This document shows, in pieces, positions 15,184 through 24,908 of a DNA stretch of 64,000 bases. A program made the position numbers and the translations under genes. Origin of the DNA: Polyangiaceae bacterium. GTDB taxonomy: Bacteria > Myxococcota_A > Polyangia > Polyangiales > Polyangiaceae. Within the stretch, counting starts at the first letter, position 1, and each line of letters opens with the position of its first letter. The notes under the pieces were generated by a model. The model searched no databases and was not told the DNA's origin. It saw nothing but the letters and a program-made list of their open reading frames with translations. Location: NCBI GenBank assembly GCA_013361525.1, contig JABFXY010000114.1, forward strand, positions 1-64,000. The letters are read 5' to 3'.

Positions 15184-17271
15184 ATGATTCGATATTCCTT
15201 TTCGAGGGCGCTCCTGGGTTGTGCCCTGACGTCGGTATTCCTCGCTTCGGCCGCGTGTGGTGACAGTGATCCGGCCGACGGCTCGTCCGGAGGCGGCGAC
15301 GTAGGGGGTGGCCCCGGTACGGGCGGCGAAGGCACCGGCGGACAGCCGCCCGACGACGGTCAACCGCCCGTCGACATCACCGGACCCTCCTTCTGCGACC
15401 CAGCAGCGTGGGGAGGGACGGTCCCCGACGAGAATACCGATGTCGTGATCCCGTCGGGCAAACAGATCGTCGTCGACTGCGATGCGACTGCGCGGACGAT
15501 CCTCGTCGAAGACGGCGCGACGCTCGTGGCTTCCAGGAAGAAGTCGTCGACGCTCACCGTGCACGGCAACATCGTCGTCAAAGGCGTCGTCAACTACGGA
15601 AGCCCCGCGGATCGCGTCGAGGACGGCGTCACGGCGGAGCTCATCATTGCCGCCTGGGACGACGAAGCGACGGTCGGCTATCCGGAAACCACGGATACGC
15701 CATCAGCGGACCCGGTCGAGATCGAGGTGATCGACGCCGACGTCGGTATTTGGGTTCTCGGTTCCGGCATCCTGACGGCGGCGGGACAACCGAAAAAGGC
15801 ATGGTCCAAGCTGAATGAGGGCGCGGGTCCTGGAGATCCGACCTTCACCGTCGGCGATGCGTCGGGGTGGCGCGCGGGGGACCGCGTCATCATCACGCCG
15901 ACGGAGCCGTCGTCGGTCGATGGCGCGGCGGAGCACTTCGACGAAGGGACGATCGAGTCGGTCGACGGGACGACCGTCACGATGTCGCCTGCACCCGTCT
16001 ATCCGCACGACGGCTGCACCGACTGCAGGAGGCGAGGGGAGGCCGCCAATTTGACCCGCAATGTCGTGATTCGCAGTCTCGACGACAACGCCCACGGCCA
16101 CATCCTCTCGGCGGAACGCGGGACCGTTCAACTCGACGGCGCCGAGTTGCGGTGGCTCGGCCCCGAGCGGGCGGGTGGGCCCATGCGCCGAAGCGCGCTC
16201 TATTTCCTTCAGCAGCGCGACAAAAGCTCGTCCTCGTACGTGCGCCATACCGCAATATGGGGAGGCAACCACGGCTTCATTCAAGTCGAGGAGAGTGACG
16301 GCATCGAGGTGACCGACGTCGCCGGATACGACACGCGCGGCGACGGCTTTTGGGGCGGCTTCTCCCTTCTCAGCTTCCGCGCCTGCTCGGATCTCGTCAA
16401 AGACTGTCCGACGAGCGCCCCCGTCGGCGTGTTCTTCGACGACGTCCTCGCCGCGCGAATCACCGCTTCTCTACGAGAGGAGGACGGCCTCGCCATTCAA
16501 TACAACCTCCACGGGTTTGCCTGCGGTGCAGGCGCAGGGACGGGTTGCTCCGATTGTGTCGCGACGGGGGTCGTCGCGCCGGACGCGACGGGCTTCTTCT
16601 GGAACAACAACGTTCATCTGCCCATCGGAACGCAGACGTTCACGAACAACGTGAGCCACCACAATCCGCACGGTATTCGGCTTTGGCAAAACTCGGAGAC
16701 GCTCACGGACCCGTGGAGCGGGACACAGGTCTGGACCGCGGATGTCGGCCTGTTCATGGGGGCGTACGGCAACGCCTTCCGTGCCGGCGACATCCAGTTC
16801 GACGATATCGTCAGCTACAGTGTCGATCTCAAGGCGGTGCCGCTCTCCACGGGCTTCGAGCCGATCGTCCGGCTGGAAGACGTGACGCTCGCGTCGCTTC
16901 ATATCAGCGGCTACGTCATCGCCCAGGAGCAAGATCAGATCTTCCGAAACTTGAATTTCGACGGGTCGAAGGAGATCGCCGTCAGCCAGGATGAGGGAGC
17001 CTGCGAGTCGGGTGACGAGTTCGATCCCGAAGACCACGACTGCATCCGCAACTACGGCCTCTTCGAAAATGTCCACTTTGCCGCGGGGACCAAGCCGTTC
17101 TTGTTCGGCTTCCAAGGGAACTTCCACACGATGTGGATGATTCGCGGCTATTCGAGCGACGACCCGGCTTACAGCGATTTGCCCGCGGACTTCGATCTGT
17201 ACCGCGCAGACAATGAAGTCGACGGTGGCTATTACTACGAGCCGTTCGACGCTTGGCTCGTCCCGCGGTGA
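15184..17271 (+). CDS. G8-domain, parallel beta-helix lipoprotein (CEMIP/PKHD1L1-like)
   Basis: 695 residues. The signal peptide ends ASAAC and a Gly-rich tether follows. A G8 domain spans about 75-250: the typical AAWGGTVPDENTDVVIPSG opening, conserved glycines, then TLTVHGNIVVKGVV. The rest is a right-handed beta-helix, with repeated turns such as LTRNVVIRSLDDNAHGHIL, DGIEVTDVAGYDTRGDGFW and TFTNNVSHHNPHGIRLW. G8 plus beta-helix proteins such as human CEMIP bind or degrade hyaluronan, but bacterial members are mostly uncharacterised. A clear GGAGGA precedes the ATG. Likely surface-anchored polysaccharide binding or cleavage; the substrate is not evident. Confidence 0.85.
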   Translation: MIRYSFSRALLGCALTSVFLASAACGDSDPADGSSGGGDVGGGPGTGGEGTGGQPPDDGQPPVDITGPSFCDPAAWGGTVPDENTDVVIPSGKQIVVDCDATARTILVEDGATLVASRKKSSTLTVHGNIVVKGVVNYGSPADRVEDGVTAELIIAAWDDEATVGYPETTDTPSADPVEIEVIDADVGIWVLGSGILTAAGQPKKAWSKLNEGAGPGDPTFTVGDASGWRAGDRVIITPTEPSSVDGAAEHFDEGTIESVDGTTVTMSPAPVYPHDGCTDCRRRGEAANLTRNVVIRSLDDNAHGHILSAERGTVQLDGAELRWLGPERAGGPMRRSALYFLQQRDKSSSSYVRHTAIWGGNHGFIQVEESDGIEVTDVAGYDTRGDGFWGGFSLLSFRACSDLVKDCPTSAPVGVFFDDVLAARITASLREEDGLAIQYNLHGFACGAGAGTGCSDCVATGVVAPDATGFFWNNNVHLPIGTQTFTNNVSHHNPHGIRLWQNSETLTDPWSGTQVWTADVGLFMGAYGNAFRAGDIQFDDIVSYSVDLKAVPLSTGFEPIVRLEDVTLASLHISGYVIAQEQDQIFRNLNFDGSKEIAVSQDEGACESGDEFDPEDHDCIRNYGLFENVHFAAGTKPFLFGFQGNFHTMWMIRGYSSDDPAYSDLPADFDLYRADNEVDGGYYYEPFDAWLVPR

Positions 17272-17283
17272 AGGAGCCCCTTT

Positions 17284-18138
17284 TCAAAGCGGGAAGGTGA
17301 TCGTCGCGAACGCGAAGTCGCTTCCCCATTGAAGGTCGACCGTCGGACGCGCCGCTTTCTCGGGCGCGTCCGACGTTGCGTCGACGATGAACAGCACGGT
17401 CGCGGTGACCACGCCCGCGGCCCCCACACCCAACAAGGGGATCGACGCGACCAGCTTCGTTTGGACGGGATCGATTTGTTCGTCCGTGCACGAGTGTGTC
17501 GTCCCGCACGTGTCTTCGAGATCCGAATATTCGGACTGGCCAATCCCCTGAAGAACGCCGAATGCGACGAGGCCTCCCGCGCCGACGCCGAGCGTGATCC
17601 ACGCGGGGACGACGAGATTCGCCGACGTGGTGTTTTGGTTCGGCGGAGCGGGGTTGTCGGCTTCGGCGAAGACGATGTCGATGGCGCGGGACTTCTGGCC
17701 TTCGGCGATCACGACCGACTTTTCTTGCGGCGGTTGCCGTGGAGCAACGAACCGAAACACATACTGTCCGGGGTCGAGCGAGAGCGTCGTGCCGTCGAGC
17801 CTCTTGGTCAGCACGCGCCCGTCCGAGCTCACCTCGACCTCGACCAGGTCATTGCCCGCGCCGTCTTTGGCGCTGAAGACGACCGAGGGGAGCTGGGCGT
17901 CGACCTCGGCGAGCCAGGTCTTGCAGTCGTCGCGTACGACCTCGTCACAAGACTCTTGGGCGCAAATCGCGAGCTCCTTTTTTGCCTCGACGAGCTTCTT
18001 ATCGCGCCGGAGAACGACCACCTTGTTGGCGCTCTGGACACAAGCTGCTTGGTCTTGGGCCGACGTGTCTCGGGTAAATAGGCAAATGAGCGAAGACGCG
18101 AGCACGAGCGAGCAGACGTTTCGGGCAATCAACGGCAT
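17284..18138 (-). CDS. Exported membrane protein with PEGA-like domain, partner of the upstream kinase
   Basis: 284 residues. A signal peptide (NVCSLVLASSLICLF... SAQ) is followed by a cysteine-bearing helical segment (ACVQSANKVVVLRRDKKLVEAKKELAICAQESCDEVVRDDC). Next is a PEGA-like beta-sandwich (VEVEVSSDGRVLTKRLDGTTLSLDPGQYVFRFVAP). Two hydrophobic helices near the C-terminus (VVPAWITLGVGAGGLVAFGVL and LVASIPLLGVGAAGVVTATVLFIV) are membrane segments. The ATG lies inside the end of the kinase gene (10-base overlap), so the two are co-translated. Proteins of this layout are common after kinases in myxobacteria and probably act as periplasmic sensors or outputs; this role is inferred. Confidence 0.82.
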   Translation of the reverse strand: MPLIARNVCSLVLASSLICLFTRDTSAQDQAACVQSANKVVVLRRDKKLVEAKKELAICAQESCDEVVRDDCKTWLAEVDAQLPSVVFSAKDGAGNDLVEVEVSSDGRVLTKRLDGTTLSLDPGQYVFRFVAPRQPPQEKSVVIAEGQKSRAIDIVFAEADNPAPPNQNTTSANLVVPAWITLGVGAGGLVAFGVLQGIGQSEYSDLEDTCGTTHSCTDEQIDPVQTKLVASIPLLGVGAAGVVTATVLFIVDATSDAPEKAARPTVDLQWGSDFAFATITFPL

Positions 18139-19616
18139 AGAAGGACGTAGCTGGGGGTGCCGTCCGCACGGATGACCTTGCGGACCGAGCCCTTTTCACC
18201 CGCGCGGCGCGGCGCGCAATTGGAGGGTTCGGGCGACGACGTTTTGGGCGACGCTGCCGCCGTATTGGGGAGTGGCCTCGAAGTTGGCACTCTTGCCGCA
18301 AAGGCAGGCGCAGGGGGCGTCGAAGCGAGCGCGGGCGGCGACGAGGCCGTCGGCGCTGCTTCCGCGGATGGAGACGGACTGCTCGCCGAAGGTGAGGGAG
18401 CTTGCGCCGGGAAAGGCGCGGTCTCAGCGGATTTGGAGGTCGATTCCTGCCGCGGGCGCTCGGCCGCTGTCTCGTCCGCGCGAAGGCGCCACCAGCCGAT
18501 GCCGGTTGCGACGGCCACCAGGAGCGCGGCGGCCCACGGCAGGATCGAACGCGTGCGCGCCGGTACATCGGACGTGGCGAGCACCCGCGCCGGCGGGTCG
18601 GCGGCTCGCGTTACGGCCGTTGCGCTCGACGGAGGCGACTCCGCGCTCGATACGCGGGTGTCCAGCGTCGTGCCCGTTTCGACCGACGTGAGAATTGCGG
18701 CTTGTCGCTCGAGCGACTCCGCGGCGAGATCCTTGAGCCATTCCGCAACTTCGGATCTGCGCGCCGGCCGGGCGGCCGCCTCGAGCGCCCGCGCCATTTC
18801 GACGGCGCTCGTGTAGCGGTCTTCGGGACTTCGCGACAGGGCTCGCAGGATGACGTCGTCGAGCGCCGCGGGGAGATCCGATCGTTCGATGCTTGGGCAG
18901 GGGATCGTCCCGAGCAGCACTTGCTCGAGGAGCTCTCCCTCGTTGGAACCCTGGATGAGCCGTCGGCCAACCAGCACCTCGAAGAGCACCGCACCGGCGG
19001 CGTAGATGTCGATCTGCCTTGTCGGTTTCGCGCCGCGCAGCTGCTCGGGGGCCATGTAAGGCAGCTTGCCTTTGATCTTTCCTTCTTCGGTCGTGTGCAG
19101 CCGGCCCGAAGCTTTCGCCACGCCGAAGTCGACGACGAGCGCCGAGCCGTCGGTCCGAATCATGAGGTTGTGCGGTGTGACATCGCGATGAACGAGCCCC
19201 AGCGGCTCGCCGCGTTCATCGCGAGCCTCGTGTGCGGCGTGCAAGCCGTCGAGTACGTCGATCAAGATGCACGATGCGATGGCGACAGGGACCACCGCTC
19301 CACGTTTTGCCGCCGATTGCAGCACGCGATGGAGCGCCTCGCCGTGCACGTACTCCATGACGAGGAGGAGCTGGCCTTCGGCGCTCACGACATCGGTCAC
19401 GGAAACGACGTGCGGGTGTTGAATGCGACCGGCGAGGCGAGCCTCGTCGAGCATCATCTTGGTGAGCTCGGGATCGCTCGCGAGGTGCGGGTGCAGCCGT
19501 TTGATCGCGACGGGGCGGCTGAACCCACCAGCCCCGGTCAGCTTGCCGAGATGGACGGTCGCCATTCCGCCTCGGGCGAGCTCGTCGAAGAGGGCATATC
19601 GGCCGAGGACCTGCAT
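18129..19616 (-). CDS. Transmembrane Ser/Thr protein kinase (Hanks type)
   Basis: 495 residues. The catalytic domain (about 5-285) has every key residue: glycine loop LARGGMATVHLG, VAIK lysine, HRDVTPHN, DFG (VVDFGVAKA) and APEQLRG. A Ser/Thr-rich linker is followed by one membrane helix (ILPWAAALLVAVATGIGWW, about 355-373). A long Ala/Pro/Ser periplasmic region and a small basic cysteine-bearing C-terminal piece (NCAPRRAGEKGSVRKVIRADG) complete it. It overlaps the downstream PEGA-like partner and is divergent from an FHA-domain sigma-54 activator 66 bases away. FHA domains bind phosphothreonine, so the activator is a good candidate substrate. Confidence 0.93.
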   Translation of the reverse strand: MQVLGRYALFDELARGGMATVHLGKLTGAGGFSRPVAIKRLHPHLASDPELTKMMLDEARLAGRIQHPHVVSVTDVVSAEGQLLLVMEYVHGEALHRVLQSAAKRGAVVPVAIASCILIDVLDGLHAAHEARDERGEPLGLVHRDVTPHNLMIRTDGSALVVDFGVAKASGRLHTTEEGKIKGKLPYMAPEQLRGAKPTRQIDIYAAGAVLFEVLVGRRLIQGSNEGELLEQVLLGTIPCPSIERSDLPAALDDVILRALSRSPEDRYTSAVEMARALEAAARPARRSEVAEWLKDLAAESLERQAAILTSVETGTTLDTRVSSAESPPSSATAVTRAADPPARVLATSDVPARTRSILPWAAALLVAVATGIGWWRLRADETAAERPRQESTSKSAETAPFPAQAPSPSASSPSPSAEAAPTASSPPALASTPPAPAFAARVPTSRPLPNTAAASPKTSSPEPSNCAPRRAGEKGSVRKVIRADGTPSYVLLCR

Positions 19617-19682
19617 GGCACGAGGCGAGACGCCGCCTGGCCGCGCAGTCTATCATCCGACGTTGCGAGGTTCCGCTGACCG

Positions 19683-21041
<1,359 letters not shown>

Positions 21042-21232
21042 GCGCCGTCCCAAGTCTCGGCTCGTCCTTCGGCCCGGCCCGCGCGGGCGCGCAAGTGAAG
21101 GCCATGCCGAACGCCGAGCCGAACGCTGAGGTCTGGACAGCCCCTTCAGTTTCACTTGGCCGCCCTTCGGGCGGACCGGCGAGCACGCTCGGCTGGTCAC
21201 GAATGGTTGGTTTGCAGCTACCGTGCAGGCAT

Positions 21233-21688
21233 ATGAAGCGATTGTTCCGTCCGGCCTTCGTGGTCACCAGCTGTTTTGCCGCGGTGGGTTGCAACAGCTC
21301 GAGCACGCCACCGAACGAGCCGACCAGCGCGACCCCGACAGGGACCGAGACGACGGCGACGTCGGCGCCGACGTCCGAGGTCGGTGGCAACGAGCCTTAT
21401 CGGGACGCGGAGGGCCGGGTCATCCAGCGAAAGATCGACGGCACTTGTTATGTGCAAGTCGAAAAGAAGGAGCCGCCGCCGAAGGATCTGATGAGCGGCG
21501 AGCGCTGGGTCGACGACAAGGAAGTGGCCTGTCCGAAGGAGCTGCAGAATCCGGGAGAGGCGCCGCCCGACGGTTACACCTGGAGCCAGGACAAGGTGAA
21601 CGGCGATTGCTACCTGACGGCGATGTTCGGCAACCCACCTCCGCCTCCGCAGAAGGCGGAGTGCCCGCCGTCGCTGAAGAAGAAATGA
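21233..21688 (+). CDS. Small lipoprotein with two CY-x-P-C repeats
   Basis: 151 residues. Signal MKRLFRPAFVVTSCFAAVGC with lipobox AVGC, then a Ser/Thr/Pro-rich tether. The mature part repeats a short unit: GTCYVQVEKKEPPPKDL...ACP, and GDCYLTAMFGNPPPPPQKAECP. Two cysteines per unit suggest two small disulfide-held loops. No family recognised. ATG 21233 was chosen because it gives a complete lipoprotein signal; an open frame upstream is not protein-like. Its 3' end is two bases from the convergent FtsB-like gene. Confidence 0.75.
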   Translation: MKRLFRPAFVVTSCFAAVGCNSSSTPPNEPTSATPTGTETTATSAPTSEVGGNEPYRDAEGRVIQRKIDGTCYVQVEKKEPPPKDLMSGERWVDDKEVACPKELQNPGEAPPDGYTWSQDKVNGDCYLTAMFGNPPPPPQKAECPPSLKKK

Positions 21689-21689
21689 G

Positions 21690-21992
21690 TCAGCGGCGCT
21701 TGCCGGCGAACTGAAACACCATCTCGCTCTGGCGGACGAGGCCGAGGTCGTCGCGCGCGATGCGCTCGACCGCGGCAGGGTCGTCGCGCAGCCTCGTGAC
21801 CTGTCCACGAAGGTCGTCGATCTCGCGCTCGAGCTGACGGTTCTCCTCGGCGACGCTGTCGAGCTCGCGCTCGAGACCGCGCAAACGCGGGAGGCCCTCC
21901 GGCGCGAAAATCATCACCGGCGCGCCGATCAACGCCATTGCGAGGACCGCGATCGGGAGGATTCGTTCGAGCAAGAGCCGTAGACGAGCCAT
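21690..21992 (-). CDS. FtsB/DivIC-like septum formation initiator
   Basis: 100 residues with one N-terminal membrane helix (ILPIAVLAMALIGAPVMIF), then a coiled coil (LERELDSVAEENRQLEREIDDLRGQVTRL) and the family end DDPAAVERIARDDLGLVRQSEMVFQF. This is the size and order of FtsB/DivIC, a bitopic divisome protein that works with FtsL and FtsQ at midcell. The gene stands alone here, not beside enolase or ispD as in E. coli. Convergent with the small lipoprotein gene. Confidence 0.88.
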   Translation of the reverse strand: MARLRLLLERILPIAVLAMALIGAPVMIFAPEGLPRLRGLERELDSVAEENRQLEREIDDLRGQVTRLRDDPAAVERIARDDLGLVRQSEMVFQFAGKRR

Positions 21993-22109
21993 ACGACAAC
22001 CGCGTCCTTCGCACGTGGCGCCCGGCTTGCCCAGTTTTTGGCGGTTCGCGGCGACCAGGCTCTCGATTCGCTCCGCACCCGCCGCGAATCGCCGCTATGT
22101 TCTTGGCCC

Positions 22110-23648
22110 GTGACGCTAGAGCTCGCTCGCCGATTGCTCGCCACCGGCGCGATCGCTGCGCGTGACGTCGAGGCTGCGCTGTATCTCTCGGTCGTCCGTG
22201 GGGTGTCGATCGCGCGCGCGCTCGTCGACCGCGGCGTTCTCGGTGAGCGCACCCTCGAGGAAGAGCTGAGCCGTCGCGCGGGTCCGCCGCTTCGGCAAGT
22301 GAACCCCGCGGCGGACATCGTGACGAAGCTTCCGCGCGGCATGTGCCGGATGTTGGCGGCCGTCCCTCTCCGCTTCGATCAAGCCTCCGGCGTGACGGAG
22401 GTCGCCGCGGTGGATCCGCTCGACGGGCACGTCGCGAGCGAGTTCACGTTCCACCTCGGCACGCCGATTCGTCTTCAGCGCGCGACCATGGAGTCCATCG
22501 AGGAGGCGATTCGGCGCTTCGAGCTCGCGGAGGGCGCGGGCTCCGGGCGATCGCGCCGGCGAACACCTGCATTCCCTCACGGCGCGCCGGATACGGTTCC
22601 TCCCGCGCCGCCGTCCAAGCCGCCGGAAGAAGTTCCCATCCCGCTGGTTCGGCGCGTCGCTCCGGGATCGGCGTCGATCGGGCCGACCGCGGAGGTGCTC
22701 GAAGAAGAAGAGACGCTCGACCTCGATCGACCGTCTATCCACGACGAGCCGACCGTCGACATGACGCCGCGCCCTCCTCGCCGCGTGCTTCGCTCGGCAC
22801 CGGACATCCCGTCCGTCTCGTTTCCCTCGGCGCCGCCTCCTTCCACGACTGGAATGGAGCTCGCGGGCGCGCTCGAGTCGGCCGCGGACGCGTACGCGGC
22901 AATCGCGCAGTCGTCGCTCGGCGGAGCCTCGAATCCACCTCCTTCGGACGAGGCGATCGGTTTGCTGCTCGAGGCCGACGAAGAGCCGACGCGCGTTCGG
23001 CCCGCGTCGGGTCCACACGCACGCGTGTCGATCCCGCCGGCATCACCATCCGAAGCGCCCGCTGCACCGCCCGTGCGGAGCGCGTCCGACGAACACCCCG
23101 CGGCGCCGGCGAACATCGATGCTCGCGGCAGCGAGGAGAAGCGGACGACAGGGCCGATCGTCCGAACACCCGACGCGGGGTGGTCGCCGACGCTGCCCGA
23201 GCTTTTGGATCTCATCGGCCGTGCGCGGGCGCGCGACGATCTCCTCGATCTCGTGCTCCGCGCGGTGACGCTCGTCGCGCAGCGCGCGGCGGTGTTCGTC
23301 GTCCGAAAAGAGGGTTTTACAGGCTGGAGCTGCAACCCCGCCTTCGGGTCGGAAGAGGACTTGAAACGCGTCGTGATTCCATCGACGCAGCCGAGCATCT
23401 TCGCGACCAGCGCGGCGGCCGGCTTCTACCTGGGTCCGATCCCACGGACGAACGTCCACGCGTCGCTCCTCGCCGTGTTCACGCGCTCGACGTCCGACGT
23501 CGCCGTGTACGTAGCCAAGATTCGTAGTCGCCCGACGATCGTGATCGTCGCCGATCAGCTCGACGACACGCTCATGGGCACCCGCGCGCTCGGCGAGATC
23601 GCCAAACGCGCGGGTGAAGCGCTGGCGCGCCTTCTTGCGCAGCGCTGA
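22110..23648 (+). CDS. T2SSE_N (MshEN-like) domain protein with C-terminal GAF-like domain, no ATPase
   Basis: 512 residues from GTG 22110. Residues about 1-140 resemble the N-terminal domain of GspE/PilB ATPases: LARRLLATGAIAARDVEAAL, VSIARALVDRGVLGERTLEEEL, then VPLRFDQASGVTEVAAVDPLDGHV. A long Pro/Ser/Arg-rich disordered linker (about 160-370) follows. The C-terminal 150 residues (LPELLDLIGRARARDDLLDLVLRAVTLVAQRAAVFVVRKEGFTGW) look GAF-like. There is no Walker A or other ATPase motif. MshEN domains can bind c-di-GMP, so a regulatory or adaptor role is plausible. It is divergent from FtsB. Confidence 0.78.
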   Translation: MTLELARRLLATGAIAARDVEAALYLSVVRGVSIARALVDRGVLGERTLEEELSRRAGPPLRQVNPAADIVTKLPRGMCRMLAAVPLRFDQASGVTEVAAVDPLDGHVASEFTFHLGTPIRLQRATMESIEEAIRRFELAEGAGSGRSRRRTPAFPHGAPDTVPPAPPSKPPEEVPIPLVRRVAPGSASIGPTAEVLEEEETLDLDRPSIHDEPTVDMTPRPPRRVLRSAPDIPSVSFPSAPPPSTTGMELAGALESAADAYAAIAQSSLGGASNPPPSDEAIGLLLEADEEPTRVRPASGPHARVSIPPASPSEAPAAPPVRSASDEHPAAPANIDARGSEEKRTTGPIVRTPDAGWSPTLPELLDLIGRARARDDLLDLVLRAVTLVAQRAAVFVVRKEGFTGWSCNPAFGSEEDLKRVVIPSTQPSIFATSAAAGFYLGPIPRTNVHASLLAVFTRSTSDVAVYVAKIRSRPTIVIVADQLDDTLMGTRALGEIAKRAGEALARLLAQR

Positions 23649-23665
23649 TCCGCAAGAACGAAGCG

Positions 23666-23762
23666 AACCGCAAAGACGCAAAGGGAAGAGAGAGCGCGCG
23701 AAGGAAGTCGTCAATTCACTTCCTCTTTGCGCGCTTTTTCTGCGCTTCGTGTCTTCGCGGTT
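23666..23762. repeat. Long imperfect inverted repeat, copy C (AACCGC...GCGGTT family)
   Basis: The left arm begins AACCGCAAAGACGCAAAGGG and runs into AGAGAGCGCGCGAAGGAAG; the right arm in reverse complement begins AACCGCGAAGACACGAAGCG and continues CAGAAAAAGCGCGCAAAG. It fills the spacer between two convergent genes and could also serve as a bidirectional 3'-end structure. Confidence 0.8.
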
Positions 23763-23776
23763 ATCTCTTGTAGAGG

Positions 23777-24886
23777 TCAGTTCGCGTCGGGCTGTGCCGC
23801 GACGAACTCGGAGATGTGCGTCGTGTAGTCGTTGCCGTCGATCGGCTGTGTCCCGTTCGCGCCGGCGAACTCGCCCACGATGAAGGTGATGTCCTTCGGC
23901 ACGCCTGCGTCCTCGTAGGCGTCGATGTCGCTCTCGGCGTTGCCGTATGCGGCGACGACGTCCCAGTGGAAGTCGTCGAGCACGCGGTTCAGCCAGGAGC
24001 GCTTGTAGACCCGGGCGGATTCGTCGAAGACCAGCGAGTTGGCGGTGATGACCGGGCCGACCGGAAACCCTTCGTGCTCCATCCACGCGCGCGTCTCGGA
24101 GCGGAACAAGTGTGGTCGGGCCGTCAGGTATACGACGACATATCCCTTATCGACCCAAGCCGACATCAGCGCTTGGGCGGACTGGTTCTGTAGCGGGACG
24201 TACGCGCCGTCGTCGATTTGCTTGAAGAGCTCTTCGTCGCTCAGGGTGAGGGTGCCGTCGATATCGGTCACGACGACTTTCGTTCCCTCCGGGAGCAGGT
24301 ATTCGTAGTGTTCGGCACAGGAGCCGTCGGCCTCGAGCACCGAATACACCGGTTGGCCGGGGGCAACGGCGAGCTCGCCCCCGTCGGGGATTGAATATTT
24401 GCCGAGATCGTCGGTCTTGGCTCGACCGAGCGTGGTCCACGAGGTGGCGGCTTCGTCGTAGAACCAGAGGCTGACGGCTTCTTGATAAAGAGGCACGGAG
24501 CCGAGACCGCTGTTCTGGCCCGTTCGTGCCTTCGCTCCGTCGTAGGGCGGGTCCGAGGTCCCGGAGGCCGCATCGACCGCGATATAGGTATTCACGCGCG
24601 GGCCGCCGGGGACGCCGAGGACGTCGGACGATTCGTCCTTGTAACGAGGGCTCCCTTCAGCGGTGAGGCGGTTGTCGTCGTCGGCGAAGCCGTTCGTTTC
24701 GGTCGCGAACGGCAGATGCCCGGGGGCAGGGCACTCTAGCGACGTGGCGTCGGAGAGCGGGGGTCCGCCCCCTTCTCCGCCGCCGCCGGCGTCCGTGTCG
24801 CCTTCGCCGCCGCGGCAGGCGCCGGTGAACGCGGCCACCAGAAGGACCGAGCCTACGAACATCGATTTCGAATGAGCGTGGTTCAT
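23777..24886 (-). CDS. LNS2/lipin-like HAD phosphatase lipoprotein
   Basis: 369 residues. The signal ends FTGAC and a Gly/Glu tether follows. Residues about 85-195 form a transthyretin-like beta-sandwich (VNTYIAVDAAS... TLGRAKTDDLGKYSIPDGGE). The LNS2 HAD domain follows: motif I VVVTDIDGTLT, motif II VVYLTARP, a lysine in YKRSWLN (motif III), and motif IV YGNAESDIDAYEDAG. All catalytic positions are present. LNS2 domains of lipins remove phosphate from phosphatidate; an exported lipid-anchored version suggests phosphatase action in the periplasm or on the surface. The ATG has GGAGAA. It lies 22 bases after an OprP-type porin gene, so the two probably form an operon for phosphate capture (inferred). 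Confidence 0.85.
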   Translation of the reverse strand: MNHAHSKSMFVGSVLLVAAFTGACRGGEGDTDAGGGGEGGGPPLSDATSLECPAPGHLPFATETNGFADDDNRLTAEGSPRYKDESSDVLGVPGGPRVNTYIAVDAASGTSDPPYDGAKARTGQNSGLGSVPLYQEAVSLWFYDEAATSWTTLGRAKTDDLGKYSIPDGGELAVAPGQPVYSVLEADGSCAEHYEYLLPEGTKVVVTDIDGTLTLSDEELFKQIDDGAYVPLQNQSAQALMSAWVDKGYVVVYLTARPHLFRSETRAWMEHEGFPVGPVITANSLVFDESARVYKRSWLNRVLDDFHWDVVAAYGNAESDIDAYEDAGVPKDITFIVGEFAGANGTQPIDGNDYTTHISEFVAAQPDAN

Positions 24887-24908
24887 CGTCGATTCTCCGG
24901 CATCCTTC

